Positions 1 through 8,577 of a stretch of DNA of 64,000 nucleotides are shown here, piece after piece. Source of the stretch: Noviherbaspirillum malthae (lineage in GTDB: Bacteria; Pseudomonadota; Gammaproteobacteria; Burkholderiales; Burkholderiaceae_D); the NCBI RefSeq assembly GCF_015352985.1, contig NZ_JACYXF010000001.1:186001-250000 (forward strand). Reading direction: 5' to 3'. The stretch's first letter is position 1; the number at the start of each line of letters is the position of its first letter. Position numbers and translations under genes: made by a program. A model generated the notes under the pieces. That model did not search any database. It was not told the origin of the DNA and saw nothing but the letters and a program-made list of their open reading frames with translations.

Positions 1-1
1 G

Positions 2-133
2 CGTTCGGATGCCATCGAACTGGACATGACCGTCGACGAAGCGCTGAAGTACATCGTCTCGATGGGCGTGGTGTCGCCCGAATACGTGGTCGCCGCATCC
101 AGGAACCTGAAGGCGGTTCCGCCGCAAATCTGA
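2..133 (+). CDS. C-terminal end of a DUF502 family membrane protein (partial)
   Basis: The first 44 codons of the window are the end of a gene that starts upstream, finishing at TGA 131-133. The visible residues include TVDEALKYIVSMGVVSPEYV, which resembles the conserved C-terminal part of DUF502 proteins (predicted inner-membrane proteins of unknown function). A DUF502 gene directly before aspS is the usual order in Burkholderiales, which supports the call. Only the soluble tail is visible, so membrane segments cannot be checked. The gap to aspS is 94 bp with no terminator, so co-transcription is possible. Confidence 0.6.
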   Translation, partial: RSDAIELDMTVDEALKYIVSMGVVSPEYVVAASRNLKAVPPQI

Positions 134-227
134 TACCGAATACAAGCGTTTTTCCCGGGGTCCCGACCGGCAGCCCATGACGGCGGCAACGGGATCATCC
201 CAAAGAATCTGAAACTGGAAACTGAAC

Positions 228-2033
228 ATGTCTATGCGAACCCATTATTGCGGCCTCGTCACCGAGGAGCTTCTCGGCCAAACCGTCAGCCTGTGCGGCT
301 GGGTGCATCGCCGGCGCGACCACGGCGGCGTGATCTTCATCGACCTGCGTGACCGCGAAGGCCTGGTGCAGGTCGTCTGCGATCCGGATCGCGCCGACGT
401 ATTCAAGACCGCCGAAGCGGTGCGCAACGAGTATTGCGTGCGCATCACCGGCCTGGTGCGCAACCGTCCGGAAGGCACCACCAACGCCAACCTCAAGTCC
501 GGCAAGATCGAAGTGCTGGCGCACAACCTGGAAGTGCTGAACGCCTCGGTCACGCCGCCGTTCCAACTCGACGACGACAACCTGTCCGAGACCACCCGCC
601 TGACGCACCGCGTGCTCGACCTGCGCCGCCCGCAAATGCAGAACAACCTGCGCCTGCGCTACAAGGTCACGATGGAAGTACGCAAGTTCCTCGACGCCAA
701 CGGCTTCATCGACATCGAAACGCCGATGCTGACCAAGTCCACGCCGGAAGGCGCGCGCGACTACCTGGTGCCGTCGCGCGTCAACGCCGGCCACTTCTTC
801 GCGCTGCCGCAGTCGCCGCAGCTCTTCAAGCAGCTGCTGATGGTCGCCAACTTCGACCGCTACTACCAGATCACCAAGTGCTTCCGCGACGAAGACCTGC
901 GCGCCGACCGCCAGCCGGAATTCACCCAGATCGACTGCGAAACCTCGTTCATGAACGAGCAGGAAATCCGTGACATGTTCGAAGGCATGATTCGCGGCGT
1001 GTTCAAGAACGTGCTCGACATCGACCTGCCGAACCCATTCCCGGTGATGGAATACGCGGAAGCGATGGGCCTCTACGGCTCCGACAAGCCGGACATGCGC
1101 GTCAAGCTGCAGTTCACCGACCTTACCGCAGTGATGAAGGACGTTGACTTCAAGGTCTTCTCCGGCGCCGCCAACATGGAAGGCGGCCGCGTGGTCGGCC
1201 TGCGCGTTCCGGGCGGCGGCGCGATGCCGCGTTCCGAGATCGATGCCTACACCCAGTTCGTCGCCATCTACGGCGCCAAGGGCCTGGCCTACATCAAGGT
1301 CAATGAAAAGGCCAAGGGCCGCGATGGTCTGCAGTCGCCGATCGTCAAGAACATCCACGACGCCGCGCTCAATGCCATCATCGAGCAGACCGGCGCCCAG
1401 GACGGCGACCTGATCTTCTTCGGCGCCGACAAGGCTAAGGTGGTCAACGACGCGATCGGCGCCCTGCGCGTGAAGATCGGCCACAGCGATTTCGGCAAGA
1501 AGAGCGGCCTGTTCGAGGACACCTGGAAGCCGCTGTGGGTCGTCGACTTCCCGATGTTCGAGTACGACGAAGACGGCCAGCGCTACGTTGCCGCCCACCA
1601 TCCGTTCACCTCGCCCAAGGACGGTCATGAAGACCTGCTGGAAACCGATCCGGGCAAGGCGCTTGCAAAAGCCTATGACATGGTGCTCAACGGCTGGGAA
1701 CTGGGTGGCGGTTCGGTCCGTATCCATCGCGCCGACGTGCAGAGCAAGGTGTTCCGCGCGCTCAAGATTGATGCCGAGGAAGCGCAGCTTAAGTTCGGCT
1801 TCCTGCTCGATGCGCTGCAGTACGGCGCGCCACCGCACGGCGGCCTGGCATTCGGCCTCGACCGCATCGTCACCATGATGACCGGCGCCGAATCGATCCG
1901 CGACGTGATCGCTTTCCCGAAGACTCAGCGTGCACAGTGCCTGCTGACCCACGCGCCGTCCGAAGTCGACGAGAAGCAGCTGCGCGAGCTGCATATCCGC
2001 CTGCGCAACGTGGAGCCGGCTGTCAAGGCTTGA
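228..2033 (+). CDS. aspS: Aspartate--tRNA ligase
   Basis: This 601-residue protein charges tRNA with aspartate in the cytoplasm. The N-terminal OB-fold anticodon-binding domain is seen in [20 protein letters not shown] (about residues 22-41). Class II motifs follow: [20 protein letters not shown] (motif 1 region, about 160-180), [18 protein letters not shown] (motif 2), and near the C-terminus [15 protein letters not shown] (motif 3). A GAD-type insertion lies between motifs 2 and 3. The length fits bacterial AspRS (about 590-600 residues). The start MSMRTHYCG is typical. Bacteria without AsnRS use a non-discriminating AspRS, and the sequence alone does not tell me which type this is. A clear terminator follows, so the gene probably ends its transcription unit. 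Confidence 0.97.
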   Translation: MSMRTHYCGLVTEELLGQTVSLCGWVHRRRDHGGVIFIDLRDREGLVQVVCDPDRADVFKTAEAVRNEYCVRITGLVRNRPEGTTNANLKSGKIEVLAHNLEVLNASVTPPFQLDDDNLSETTRLTHRVLDLRRPQMQNNLRLRYKVTMEVRKFLDANGFIDIETPMLTKSTPEGARDYLVPSRVNAGHFFALPQSPQLFKQLLMVANFDRYYQITKCFRDEDLRADRQPEFTQIDCETSFMNEQEIRDMFEGMIRGVFKNVLDIDLPNPFPVMEYAEAMGLYGSDKPDMRVKLQFTDLTAVMKDVDFKVFSGAANMEGGRVVGLRVPGGGAMPRSEIDAYTQFVAIYGAKGLAYIKVNEKAKGRDGLQSPIVKNIHDAALNAIIEQTGAQDGDLIFFGADKAKVVNDAIGALRVKIGHSDFGKKSGLFEDTWKPLWVVDFPMFEYDEDGQRYVAAHHPFTSPKDGHEDLLETDPGKALAKAYDMVLNGWELGGGSVRIHRADVQSKVFRALKIDAEEAQLKFGFLLDALQYGAPPHGGLAFGLDRIVTMMTGAESIRDVIAFPKTQRAQCLLTHAPSEVDEKQLRELHIRLRNVEPAVKA

Positions 2034-2353
2034 TGTTTTCGGCTCTTTGTTGACGTAAGAAAAGGCGCAGGCAACTGCGCCTTTTTTATTTCGGCCGCCA
2101 GCTCCACACCGTGGAATGCAGGATGCGAAAATGCACGGCATTTGCTTCGGGTATCATTTCCCTACCGCCTGGAGTGTTTTCGGCTTGACTGGACTAGGCG
2201 AGGCCGAGGTGATTTGCTTGCGGAACAAGGCGTGGTGACGCGGCATGGCGGGGCCATGGCAAGGAACCACAACGCAGTACCGCTGGCAAATCACCCGGGA
2301 TCGACAGTACAGTCAGGCCGAAAACACTCTAACTGCGCATTCCACGCCAACGC
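2034..2353. other. Intergenic region between aspS and nudB
   Basis: This 320-bp gap holds the aspS terminator at 2061-2087. The rest has no credible open frame, RNA gene or repeat. It presumably carries the promoter for the nudB-endonuclease-clsB run, but I see no confident -35/-10 pair. Confidence 0.5.
2061..2087 (+). terminator. Rho-independent terminator of aspS
   Basis: A 10-bp stem AAAGGCGCAG (2061-2070) pairs with CTGCGCCTTT (2075-2084) around a GCAA tetraloop and is followed by a run of T. It starts 28 bp after the aspS stop codon. The same stem-GCAA-stem design recurs after secA. Confidence 0.9.
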
Positions 2354-2860
2354 ATGCACAAGCCCTACAAAATCCCGGTATCCGTGCTGGTCGTCATCCA
2401 CAGCCCCGAACTCGACGTCCTGCTGATCGAGCGTGCCGACAAGCCGGGCTACTGGCAATCCGTCACCGGCTCCAAGGACACGGAAGACGAGCCGCTGCAG
2501 CAGACCGCGATCCGTGAAGTCTTCGAGGAAACCGGCATTCGCATCGTGGATGAAACTTCGAACGCGGAACGCCAATCCAACTGCGTGTCCATCAGCAATC
2601 TGAACAATTGGCAACTCTCCAACGTCTACGAAATCTATCCGGTCTGGCGGCATCGCTATGCGCCCGGCGTGACGCGCAATACCGAGCATGTGTTCGGCCT
2701 GCTGGTGCCGCGCGACATTCCGGTCGTGCTGGCGCCGCGCGAGCATACCAGCCAGATGTGGCTGCCTTACCGGGAGGCGGCGGACAGGTGCTTTTCCCCA
2801 TCGAACGCCGAAGCCATCCTGCAGCTGCCGAATTACAGCCGGGGGCGCGGGACTTCCTGA
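2354..2860 (+). CDS. nudB: Dihydroneopterin triphosphate diphosphatase (Nudix)
   Basis: This 168-residue Nudix hydrolase resembles NudB, which removes pyrophosphate from dihydroneopterin triphosphate in folate synthesis. The N-terminal strand IPVSVLVVIHSPELDVLLIE and the Nudix region from GSKDTEDEPL to REVFEETGI (about residues 39-62) are visible. The box has one extra residue between the first Gly and the Arg compared with the strict GX5EX7RE consensus; I recall the same spacing in other betaproteobacterial NudB proteins. The CWR-like NVYEIYPVWRHRYAPGVTRN stretch (middle of the protein) is typical of NudB. Unlike in some relatives there is no other folate gene beside it. It lies 91 bp upstream of the YbhP-like gene on the same strand. 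Confidence 0.85.
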   Translation: MHKPYKIPVSVLVVIHSPELDVLLIERADKPGYWQSVTGSKDTEDEPLQQTAIREVFEETGIRIVDETSNAERQSNCVSISNLNNWQLSNVYEIYPVWRHRYAPGVTRNTEHVFGLLVPRDIPVVLAPREHTSQMWLPYREAADRCFSPSNAEAILQLPNYSRGRGTS

Positions 2861-2951
2861 GGCTTGCTGCCGCGTCCGGCAGCAGCCGGACGATTGCGGA
2901 GTTTGCGCCACATGCGGCCATGGATCGCCGCCCTTCATACAGAATGCAAGC

Positions 2952-3746
2952 ATGAAAATCCGGATAGCCACCTACAACATCCACAAAGGCGTCAGTTCGC
3001 TGCGCAGCATGCCGCGCGTGCATGCGCTCAAGCAGGCGCTGTCCTCCATGGAAGCCGATATCCTGTTCCTGCAGGAAGTGCAGGGCCGGCACGACAAGTT
3101 CGCGGTACGCCATGCCTCGCTGTGGCCCGAGCAGGAGCAGCACCACTTTCTTGCCGGCGAATCGCACCAGGCGGTGTACGGCATGAATGCGGTCTACGAT
3201 CATGGGCACCACGGCAATGCGCTGCTGAGCCGCTTTCCGGTGCTGTCCTCGACCAACCAGGACGTGTCCGACCATGCCTACGAATCGCGCGGCATACTGC
3301 ATTGCGTGGTGCAACTGCCGCAGACCGAACTGCACTGCTACGTGATCCATCTCGGGCTGTTTGCGCGCAGCCGCAAGCGCCAGACCGAGGCGCTGATCGA
3401 GGCGGTGGGCACGTCCTCCCCGCCGGATGCGCCGGTGATCATCGCCGGCGACTTCAACGACTGGACCAACCAGCTCAGCGCCACGCTGCGCAGCAGCCTC
3501 GGCGTCACCGAGGTATTCGACGAAAACCTGCCGTCGCGCGGCTTCGGCGTCTATCTGCGCAGCCTGAGCGGACGCGGGCCGAAACTCAAGCCGGCACGCA
3601 CCTTTCCTGCGGCGCTGCCCTGGCTGCGGCTCGATAGAGTCTATGTGCGCGGCCTGCAGATTGAAAGCGCGCAAGTCCTGCACGGGCCGATGTGGGCCAA
3701 GCTGTCCGACCATGCGCCCATCGTCGCATCGCTCGCATTGAAATAA
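2952..3746 (+). CDS. Endonuclease/exonuclease/phosphatase family protein (YbhP-like)
   Basis: This 264-residue protein has the DNase I/sphingomyelinase-like fold: IATYNIHKG (residues 5-13, metal-ligand Asn), FLQEV (catalytic Glu), GDFNDW (Asp/Asn pair) and the C-terminal SDHAPI histidine. The start at ATG 2952 begins the conserved domain at once; an upstream in-frame extension overlapping nudB has no family support. In E. coli the homologue ybhP lies next to ybhO (clsB), and the same pairing is seen here with clsB 69 bp downstream. That suggests a phospholipid-related role, but the true substrate (nucleic acid, phospholipid or other phosphodiester) is not known from the sequence. Confidence 0.85.
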   Translation: MKIRIATYNIHKGVSSLRSMPRVHALKQALSSMEADILFLQEVQGRHDKFAVRHASLWPEQEQHHFLAGESHQAVYGMNAVYDHGHHGNALLSRFPVLSSTNQDVSDHAYESRGILHCVVQLPQTELHCYVIHLGLFARSRKRQTEALIEAVGTSSPPDAPVIIAGDFNDWTNQLSATLRSSLGVTEVFDENLPSRGFGVYLRSLSGRGPKLKPARTFPAALPWLRLDRVYVRGLQIESAQVLHGPMWAKLSDHAPIVASLALK

Positions 3747-3815
3747 GTGGCGGCAAGGCCGGCACGGTAGAATCTGTCGCATTGCCGCTGTCGGATGCCG
3801 GCCCCGGTCCTCATC

Positions 3816-4982
3816 ATGCGTCCTATCGAATTCCTTGCCCATAACCATGTCGCGCTCCTGCACCGCGGCATCGAATTCTTTCCCGCCCTGATCTCGGCGA
3901 TCGATCATGCGCGCACCGAAATCTACCTGGAAACCTATATCTTCACGCTCGACGCCACCGGCGTGCGGGTCAAGGATGCGCTGCTGGCGGCGGCGGCGCG
4001 CGGCGTCAGGGTGAATGTCATTACCGACTGGCTCGGCACCGGCCACCGGCAATCGGTCGCGCTGCGCAACGTATTGCGCGAAGGCGGCGTGCATCACCGC
4101 ATCTTCAACAGCTGGTTTCATCGCGGCGTGGCGCGCACCCATCGCAAGATCTGCGTGGTCGATTGCGAAGTGGCGTTTCTCGGCGGACTCAACATCAACG
4201 ACGACTTTCTTTCCGACGACGGTTTCGAGACGCCGCTGCCGGCGCCGCGCTGGGACTTCGCGGTGCGCATCCACGGGCCGCTGGTGGAAGCCATCCATTT
4301 CGACGTGCAGTCGCAATGGCTGCTGCTGGGCGGGGTGAACCTGCGCTACCGCTGGGAGCGCTTCCGCGAACGGCAGACCAAGTCGTCCGCGGCGGTCGAC
4401 CATGCGGCGATGGCGGCGCTGGTACTGCGCGACAACCTGCGCAACCGCCGCACCATCCAGCGCACTTATCTCAAGGCGCTGGGCAATGCGCGCCACAGCG
4501 CCTGGCTGGCCAATCCCTATTTCGCGCCGGGACGCAAGCTGCGCGACGGTCTCGCCGCCGCAGCCAGGCGTGGCGTCAAGGTGACATTGCTGCTCGGCGT
4601 CGGCCAGTTCCGCATCCAGGATGCGGTCGCCCATTCCTTCTATCCCAAGCTGCTCAAGAGCGGCGTGCGCGTGGTCGAGTACCGGAAGACCCAGCTGCAC
4701 GGCAAGGTCGCCGTCATTGATGATGAATGGGCGACGGTCGGCTCCAGCAACTGGGACGGGCTCAGCCTCTTCGTCAACCAGGAAGCCAATGTCGTCGTGC
4801 GCCAGCATGACTTCGCGAGAACGCTGCGCGGCCATATCGAGGAAGCGGTGGAGGAGAGCGTGACGATACGCTACGAAGATTACGCCAACATCCCGTGGTA
4901 CCAGCGGGCATGGTATGGCGCCGCCTATTTTCTCTACAAGAGCATATTGCGCATCATCACGCTCGGCCGCTATACGGAATGA
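3816..4982 (+). CDS. clsB: Cardiolipin synthase B-type phospholipase D family protein
   Basis: This protein of about 388 residues carries two phospholipase D HKD motifs, HRKICVVD (N-terminal half) and HGKVAVID (C-terminal half), each followed by the GG/SSN element (FLGGLNIND, VGSSNWDGLS). The pattern and length match ClsB, which joins phosphatidylglycerol with a second lipid to make cardiolipin. There are no N-terminal membrane helices, as in ClsB and unlike ClsA. ATG 3816 gives MRPIEFLAHN; an in-frame ATG at 3795 would add seven residues, and neither has a good ribosome site. The neighbouring YbhP-like gene mirrors the E. coli ybhP-clsB pair. The gene ends 6 bp before the convergent MocR gene. 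Confidence 0.88.
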   Translation: MRPIEFLAHNHVALLHRGIEFFPALISAIDHARTEIYLETYIFTLDATGVRVKDALLAAAARGVRVNVITDWLGTGHRQSVALRNVLREGGVHHRIFNSWFHRGVARTHRKICVVDCEVAFLGGLNINDDFLSDDGFETPLPAPRWDFAVRIHGPLVEAIHFDVQSQWLLLGGVNLRYRWERFRERQTKSSAAVDHAAMAALVLRDNLRNRRTIQRTYLKALGNARHSAWLANPYFAPGRKLRDGLAAAARRGVKVTLLLGVGQFRIQDAVAHSFYPKLLKSGVRVVEYRKTQLHGKVAVIDDEWATVGSSNWDGLSLFVNQEANVVVRQHDFARTLRGHIEEAVEESVTIRYEDYANIPWYQRAWYGAAYFLYKSILRIITLGRYTE

Positions 4983-4988
4983 GGCCTC

Positions 4989-6479
4989 TCAGCGCGGCCA
5001 GGCTGCAGCCAGCCGCTTCATCGCTTCGCGTATGTCGCCGGGTGCAAGCGCGCTGAACCCCATCACGAAGCCTTGGCGGGCCTGCGGGCCGAGATGCAGC
5101 CGCGACAGTAGGGGCAGGTCGATGCCGGCGTCGGCCGCGATCGCCGATACGCGCCGGTCGGCATGCCGCTGGTCCGGCAGCAGGCAGCTCATCTGCAGGC
5201 CGCCCGCGGCAGCCCCGGGCAGCAGGCGGCCGCCGAGATGGCGTTCGAGTTCTTCCAGGAAGATGTTGCGCCGCGCCCGGTACAGTTCGCGCATGCGCCG
5301 GACGTGCGCCATGAAATGCCCGTCCTGCATGAAGTCGGCCAGCACCGCCTGGGTCAGCGGCGAAGTATGGCCGTCGATCTGGCTGCGTCCGTCGACGAAG
5401 GCCTGCACCAGCGGCTTAGGCACCACCAGGTAAGCAACCCGTATTCCCGGAAACAGCACCTTGGAAAATGTACCGACGTACAGCACTCGCTGATGTCGGT
5501 CGAGGCCGTGGATGGCAGCGATCGGCCGGCTGTCGTAGTGAAATTCGCTGTCGTAATCGTCTTCCACGATCCAGGCCCGTTCGCGCCGCGCCCACTCGAT
5601 CAGCTGCAGCCGCCGCGGCAGGCTCAGGGCCATGCCCAGCGGGTACTGGTGCGAGGGCGTCACGTAGGCCAGCCGCGCTTTCGGCGCCGCATGCAGGGCG
5701 TCGTCGATCCGCATGCCGTCGCCATCCACCGGAACCGGAACCAGGGCCGCGCCGGCCCCAGAGAACGCGGTCTGCGCCCCGCGGTAGCCCGGGTCTTCCA
5801 GCCAGATATGGTCGCCGGCGTCGAGCATCATCATGGCGATCAGCGTCAGCGCCTGCTGCGAACTGGTGAGCACCAGCACTTGCCCGGCATCGCAATCGAC
5901 GCCGCGCGACAGCGAGAGGTACTGCGCGATGACTTCCCGCAATTGCGGCAGGCCTTGGCGGTCGCCGTACATCATCCAGCGCTGCGGCGCATGCCGCGCG
6001 TGCCGTGCAAGCAGGCGCTGCCAGATGGCGGCGGGGAAGGAGTCCAGTGCCGGCATGCCGGCGGAAAAGGCGCGCACCTCCAGCGCATCGACACAGCCGC
6101 CCATGCGGGCGATGCGCTGGCCGCGTGAAGACAGAAGCGTCTCGGGGGCGGCCTGGGGCAGGGCGGACTTACGCCGCAGGGAACTGCGCACTGTACTGGC
6201 GCAGCTGACGAAACTGCCGCTGCCGGTGCTGCGCTCGAGATACCCTTCCTCTTCCAATTGGGCATAGGCGCCCTCGGCGGTGCTGCGCGAGACGCCGAGG
6301 TCGGATGCCAGCGCCCGCGTCGAAGGCAGGCGGTCGCCGGCATGCAAGGTGCCGTCCACGATGGCGGTTCGGATCGCGCGGTAAAGCCGGCCGGACAGGC
6401 TCGGCTGCCTGTCATGGTTCTGCTCGAGCAGTGTCAGCAATACGCCGCTCAGCTTGCGGCCGGATAAGGGCAAGGACAT
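4989..6479 (-). CDS. MocR family PLP-dependent transcriptional regulator
   Basis: This 496-residue protein joins an N-terminal GntR winged helix (RLYRAIRTAIVDGTLHAGDR, then LPSTRALASDLGVSRSTAEG, about residues 30-70) to a class I aminotransferase-like domain. The PLP lysine lies in YVGTFSKVLFPGIRVAYLV, and ENDYDSEF-like EDDYDSEFHY is present. MocR regulators (PdxR, GabR) sense PLP or amino-compound adducts and usually control a divergent gene. Here the divergent gene encodes a rhodanese-domain protein, with about 100 bp between the start codons, so that gene is the likely target. The regulated metabolite cannot be read from the sequence. Confidence 0.9.
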   Translation of the reverse strand: MSLPLSGRKLSGVLLTLLEQNHDRQPSLSGRLYRAIRTAIVDGTLHAGDRLPSTRALASDLGVSRSTAEGAYAQLEEEGYLERSTGSGSFVSCASTVRSSLRRKSALPQAAPETLLSSRGQRIARMGGCVDALEVRAFSAGMPALDSFPAAIWQRLLARHARHAPQRWMMYGDRQGLPQLREVIAQYLSLSRGVDCDAGQVLVLTSSQQALTLIAMMMLDAGDHIWLEDPGYRGAQTAFSGAGAALVPVPVDGDGMRIDDALHAAPKARLAYVTPSHQYPLGMALSLPRRLQLIEWARRERAWIVEDDYDSEFHYDSRPIAAIHGLDRHQRVLYVGTFSKVLFPGIRVAYLVVPKPLVQAFVDGRSQIDGHTSPLTQAVLADFMQDGHFMAHVRRMRELYRARRNIFLEELERHLGGRLLPGAAAGGLQMSCLLPDQRHADRRVSAIAADAGIDLPLLSRLHLGPQARQGFVMGFSALAPGDIREAMKRLAAAWPR

Positions 6480-6582
6480 AAGAAGTGGTCTGCTGTTAAG
6501 CTAGAAAATGGTCTGCTGCCGCAAACCAATCGCAGGTAGCATGATGGCATGGATTCAACCCCAGGGACAGGAAAGGAAACCC

Positions 6583-6978
6583 ATGCAAGCGCAACTCCAG
6601 CACTACCTCGACAAGCTCGCCTACGAGATCGATTCCTGGGACCTCAGCGTGGCGCTCAGGGCCAACGAGAGGCTCATCGTCATCGACACCCGCGCGCCGG
6701 AACTGTATGCGCGCGAGCACATTCCCGGCGCGATCAACCTGCCGCACCGGACCATGTCCGAAGACACCACCCGCGGTTTCGACCGCGATGCACTGGTGGT
6801 GAGCTACTGCGACGGCATCGGCTGCAACGGCTCCACCAAGGGCGCGCTGAACATGACGCGGCTAGGGTTCAAGGTCAAGGAGTTGATCGGCGGCCTCGAC
6901 TGGTGGAAGCGTGACGGGCATCCGACGGCGGGAGTTCAGGGTTCGCAGGGAGACAGCGAGATTATTTGCGGATGCTGA
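6583..6978 (+). CDS. Rhodanese-like domain protein
   Basis: This 131-residue single-domain rhodanese has VIDTRAPELYAREHIPGAIN (about residues 33-52, CH2A-type motif) and an active-site loop SYCDGIGCNGS with candidate sulfur-carrying Cys76 and a second Cys81. Such proteins carry persulfide sulfur; substrate and acceptor are unknown. ATG 6583 is preferred because AGGAAAGGA lies just upstream; in-frame ATGs at 6541 and 6544 lack a good site. The protein ends in CGC, giving extra cysteines near the C-terminus. It is divergent from a MocR regulator and probably controlled by it. Confidence 0.85.
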   Translation: MQAQLQHYLDKLAYEIDSWDLSVALRANERLIVIDTRAPELYAREHIPGAINLPHRTMSEDTTRGFDRDALVVSYCDGIGCNGSTKGALNMTRLGFKVKELIGGLDWWKRDGHPTAGVQGSQGDSEIICGC

Positions 6979-7054
6979 AGCATAGTCGGCGCGCCCAAGT
7001 AAATCTGACATACAGCTCGGGCACGCTTAAATCGGTATCGGTGAATTTCGATGG

Positions 7055-7309
7055 CTATATCTTCTTGCGAATGCAGGATACAAGCGGGCGAATGAGCATT
7101 ACGCCGATCGTCGAAACAAGCAGCTCACAAACAAGCGTCACCAATAGCTCAATATCGGAAGCAAGGCCGGGATTCTGGCCGCTTTCAATCAGGCCGTTGA
7201 TCCAGGTCCAGATGGACTCCGACATGCCGGTCGAAAGCCACCAGCGCGCGAGCAGGCCGGTAAACAGGAGGATCACCAATAGGAAGACAATGCGTTGAAG
7301 AGGCTTCAT
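7055..7309 (-). CDS. Small two-helix membrane protein of unknown function
   Basis: The 84-residue product has two strongly hydrophobic stretches, about residues 6-24 (IVFLLVILLFTGLLARWWL) and 53-74, separated by a polar loop, and ends in basic RKKI. I do not recognise a family. There is no strong ribosome site before ATG 7309. It lies between the rhodanese gene and a LysR gene and shares no obvious operon. It reads as a membrane protein rather than a chance frame, but it could be spurious. Confidence 0.45.
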   Translation of the reverse strand: MKPLQRIVFLLVILLFTGLLARWWLSTGMSESIWTWINGLIESGQNPGLASDIELLVTLVCELLVSTIGVMLIRPLVSCIRKKI

Positions 7310-7512
7310 TTGACCACCAGCCGGCCATAGGCTTTCAATTTCGTTCCAGGCATGCTGATCGGTTTTGCGCTGGTGAGAATCGCTCGAAGCTGCATTGAAA
7401 CATCAACTCTCCTTCAGTCTCGCGTTAAAGCCATTAATAGAGACTAGGCCCATCACGGCAAAGGAAAACGCATGTTAGAAGAATTGTTGCTAAAACGTCA
7501 ATTCTTTACCTG

Positions 7513-8436
7513 CTACCGCGTATCTCCTTCAACCCCGCTACTTCGCGCCTCCTCCATCACCCAGTCACAAAACGCCTTCACCGCCGGCCGCGCTTCCGCT
7601 TCCAGCGGACGCAGCAGATGGAATCGATAAGGCCCACGCATCCTGTGCGGCAGCAGGCGCACCAGCCGGCCGCTGCGCAGATCCTCTTCGATGAACGGCT
7701 CGGCCGCGAGGGCAACGCCCTGGCCGTTGGCGGCGGCTTCCAGCGTCAGGTAGGTGTGCGAAAAGCTGGGGCGCTTGCTGCCGGCATAGCGCACGCCGAA
7801 ATACTGCAGCCAGCGCGGCCACAGGATCTCGTCCGGAATGCGCGGCTCCAGTTCATCATGCAGCAGCGGATGGCGCAGCAGATCGGCCGGCTCCCTGATA
7901 TCGCCTGCGGCGGCCTTGAACGCCGGGCTGCAGACCGCGGAAAACCATTCTTCCAGCAGCAGGTCGGCCTTGAGGCCGGGATAGGGGCCGGTGCCCAGGC
8001 GGATCGCGACATCCACGCCTTCACTCAGGAAATCGACCGGATGCAGCGAGGCGAGCAGCCGCAAGTCGATTTCGGGATGCCGCTCGCGCAGGCGGCCCAG
8101 CCGCGGCAGCAGCCAGCGCGACACCAGCGAGGGCACGGAGGTCACGGTGACGACCCGTTCATCGCCCTGGCGCCGCGCCGCTTCCGAGACTTCCGCCAAT
8201 CCGTTGAGCAGCGGGCGTAGGGCCTGCGCATATTGCCGGCCGGCGCTGGTCAGCACCACGCCGCGCGGCAGGCGCTGAAACAGGGCGATGCCCAGCCAGG
8301 TTTCGAGCTGCTTGACCTGATGAGCAATGGCGCCGGCGGAAACATGAAGTTCCTCGCCTGCAGCCTGGAAGCCGCCGTGGCGGGCGGCTGCCTCGAAGGC
8401 GCGCACGGCCTGCAGGGGAGGGAGTCGGTATTGCAT
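7513..8436 (-). CDS. LysR family transcriptional regulator (GcvA-like)
   Basis: This 307-residue protein starts with LPPLQAVRAFEAAARHGGFQ and an HTH containing AAGEELHVSAGAIAHQVKQL (about residues 25-45), followed by a periplasmic-binding-like effector domain from about residue 90. The opening and the SAGAIAHQVKQLE helix resemble the GcvA subgroup, although the regulated genes need not be glycine cleavage. It is divergent from an EamA exporter gene, with a 141-bp region between the start codons, the classical LysR-target layout. The exporter is therefore the likely target and its substrate the likely inducer; both are inference. Confidence 0.9.
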   Translation of the reverse strand: MQYRLPPLQAVRAFEAAARHGGFQAAGEELHVSAGAIAHQVKQLETWLGIALFQRLPRGVVLTSAGRQYAQALRPLLNGLAEVSEAARRQGDERVVTVTSVPSLVSRWLLPRLGRLRERHPEIDLRLLASLHPVDFLSEGVDVAIRLGTGPYPGLKADLLLEEWFSAVCSPAFKAAAGDIREPADLLRHPLLHDELEPRIPDEILWPRWLQYFGVRYAGSKRPSFSHTYLTLEAAANGQGVALAAEPFIEEDLRSGRLVRLLPHRMRGPYRFHLLRPLEAEARPAVKAFCDWVMEEARSSGVEGDTR

Positions 8437-8577
8437 GAAGGCTCAAAATAATTGGGGCAGACCAGCAAGAATATTGGTTTGTGGCATGAGCTGCAAGCTA
8501 CTAGACTGCTTCATCGATCCATAGTGCCACCCCCAAAACCTTTTGCCCTGAACTTTTTCCCTGAAAGCATGCCTGCC

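Noticed and set aside
195-2141. 648-codon antisense frame over aspS
   Set aside because: It is a shadow of aspS, with no ribosome site or recognised domain.
2592-4835. 747-codon antisense frame over nudB, the YbhP-like gene and clsB
   Set aside because: It spans three real genes and lacks any domain signature.
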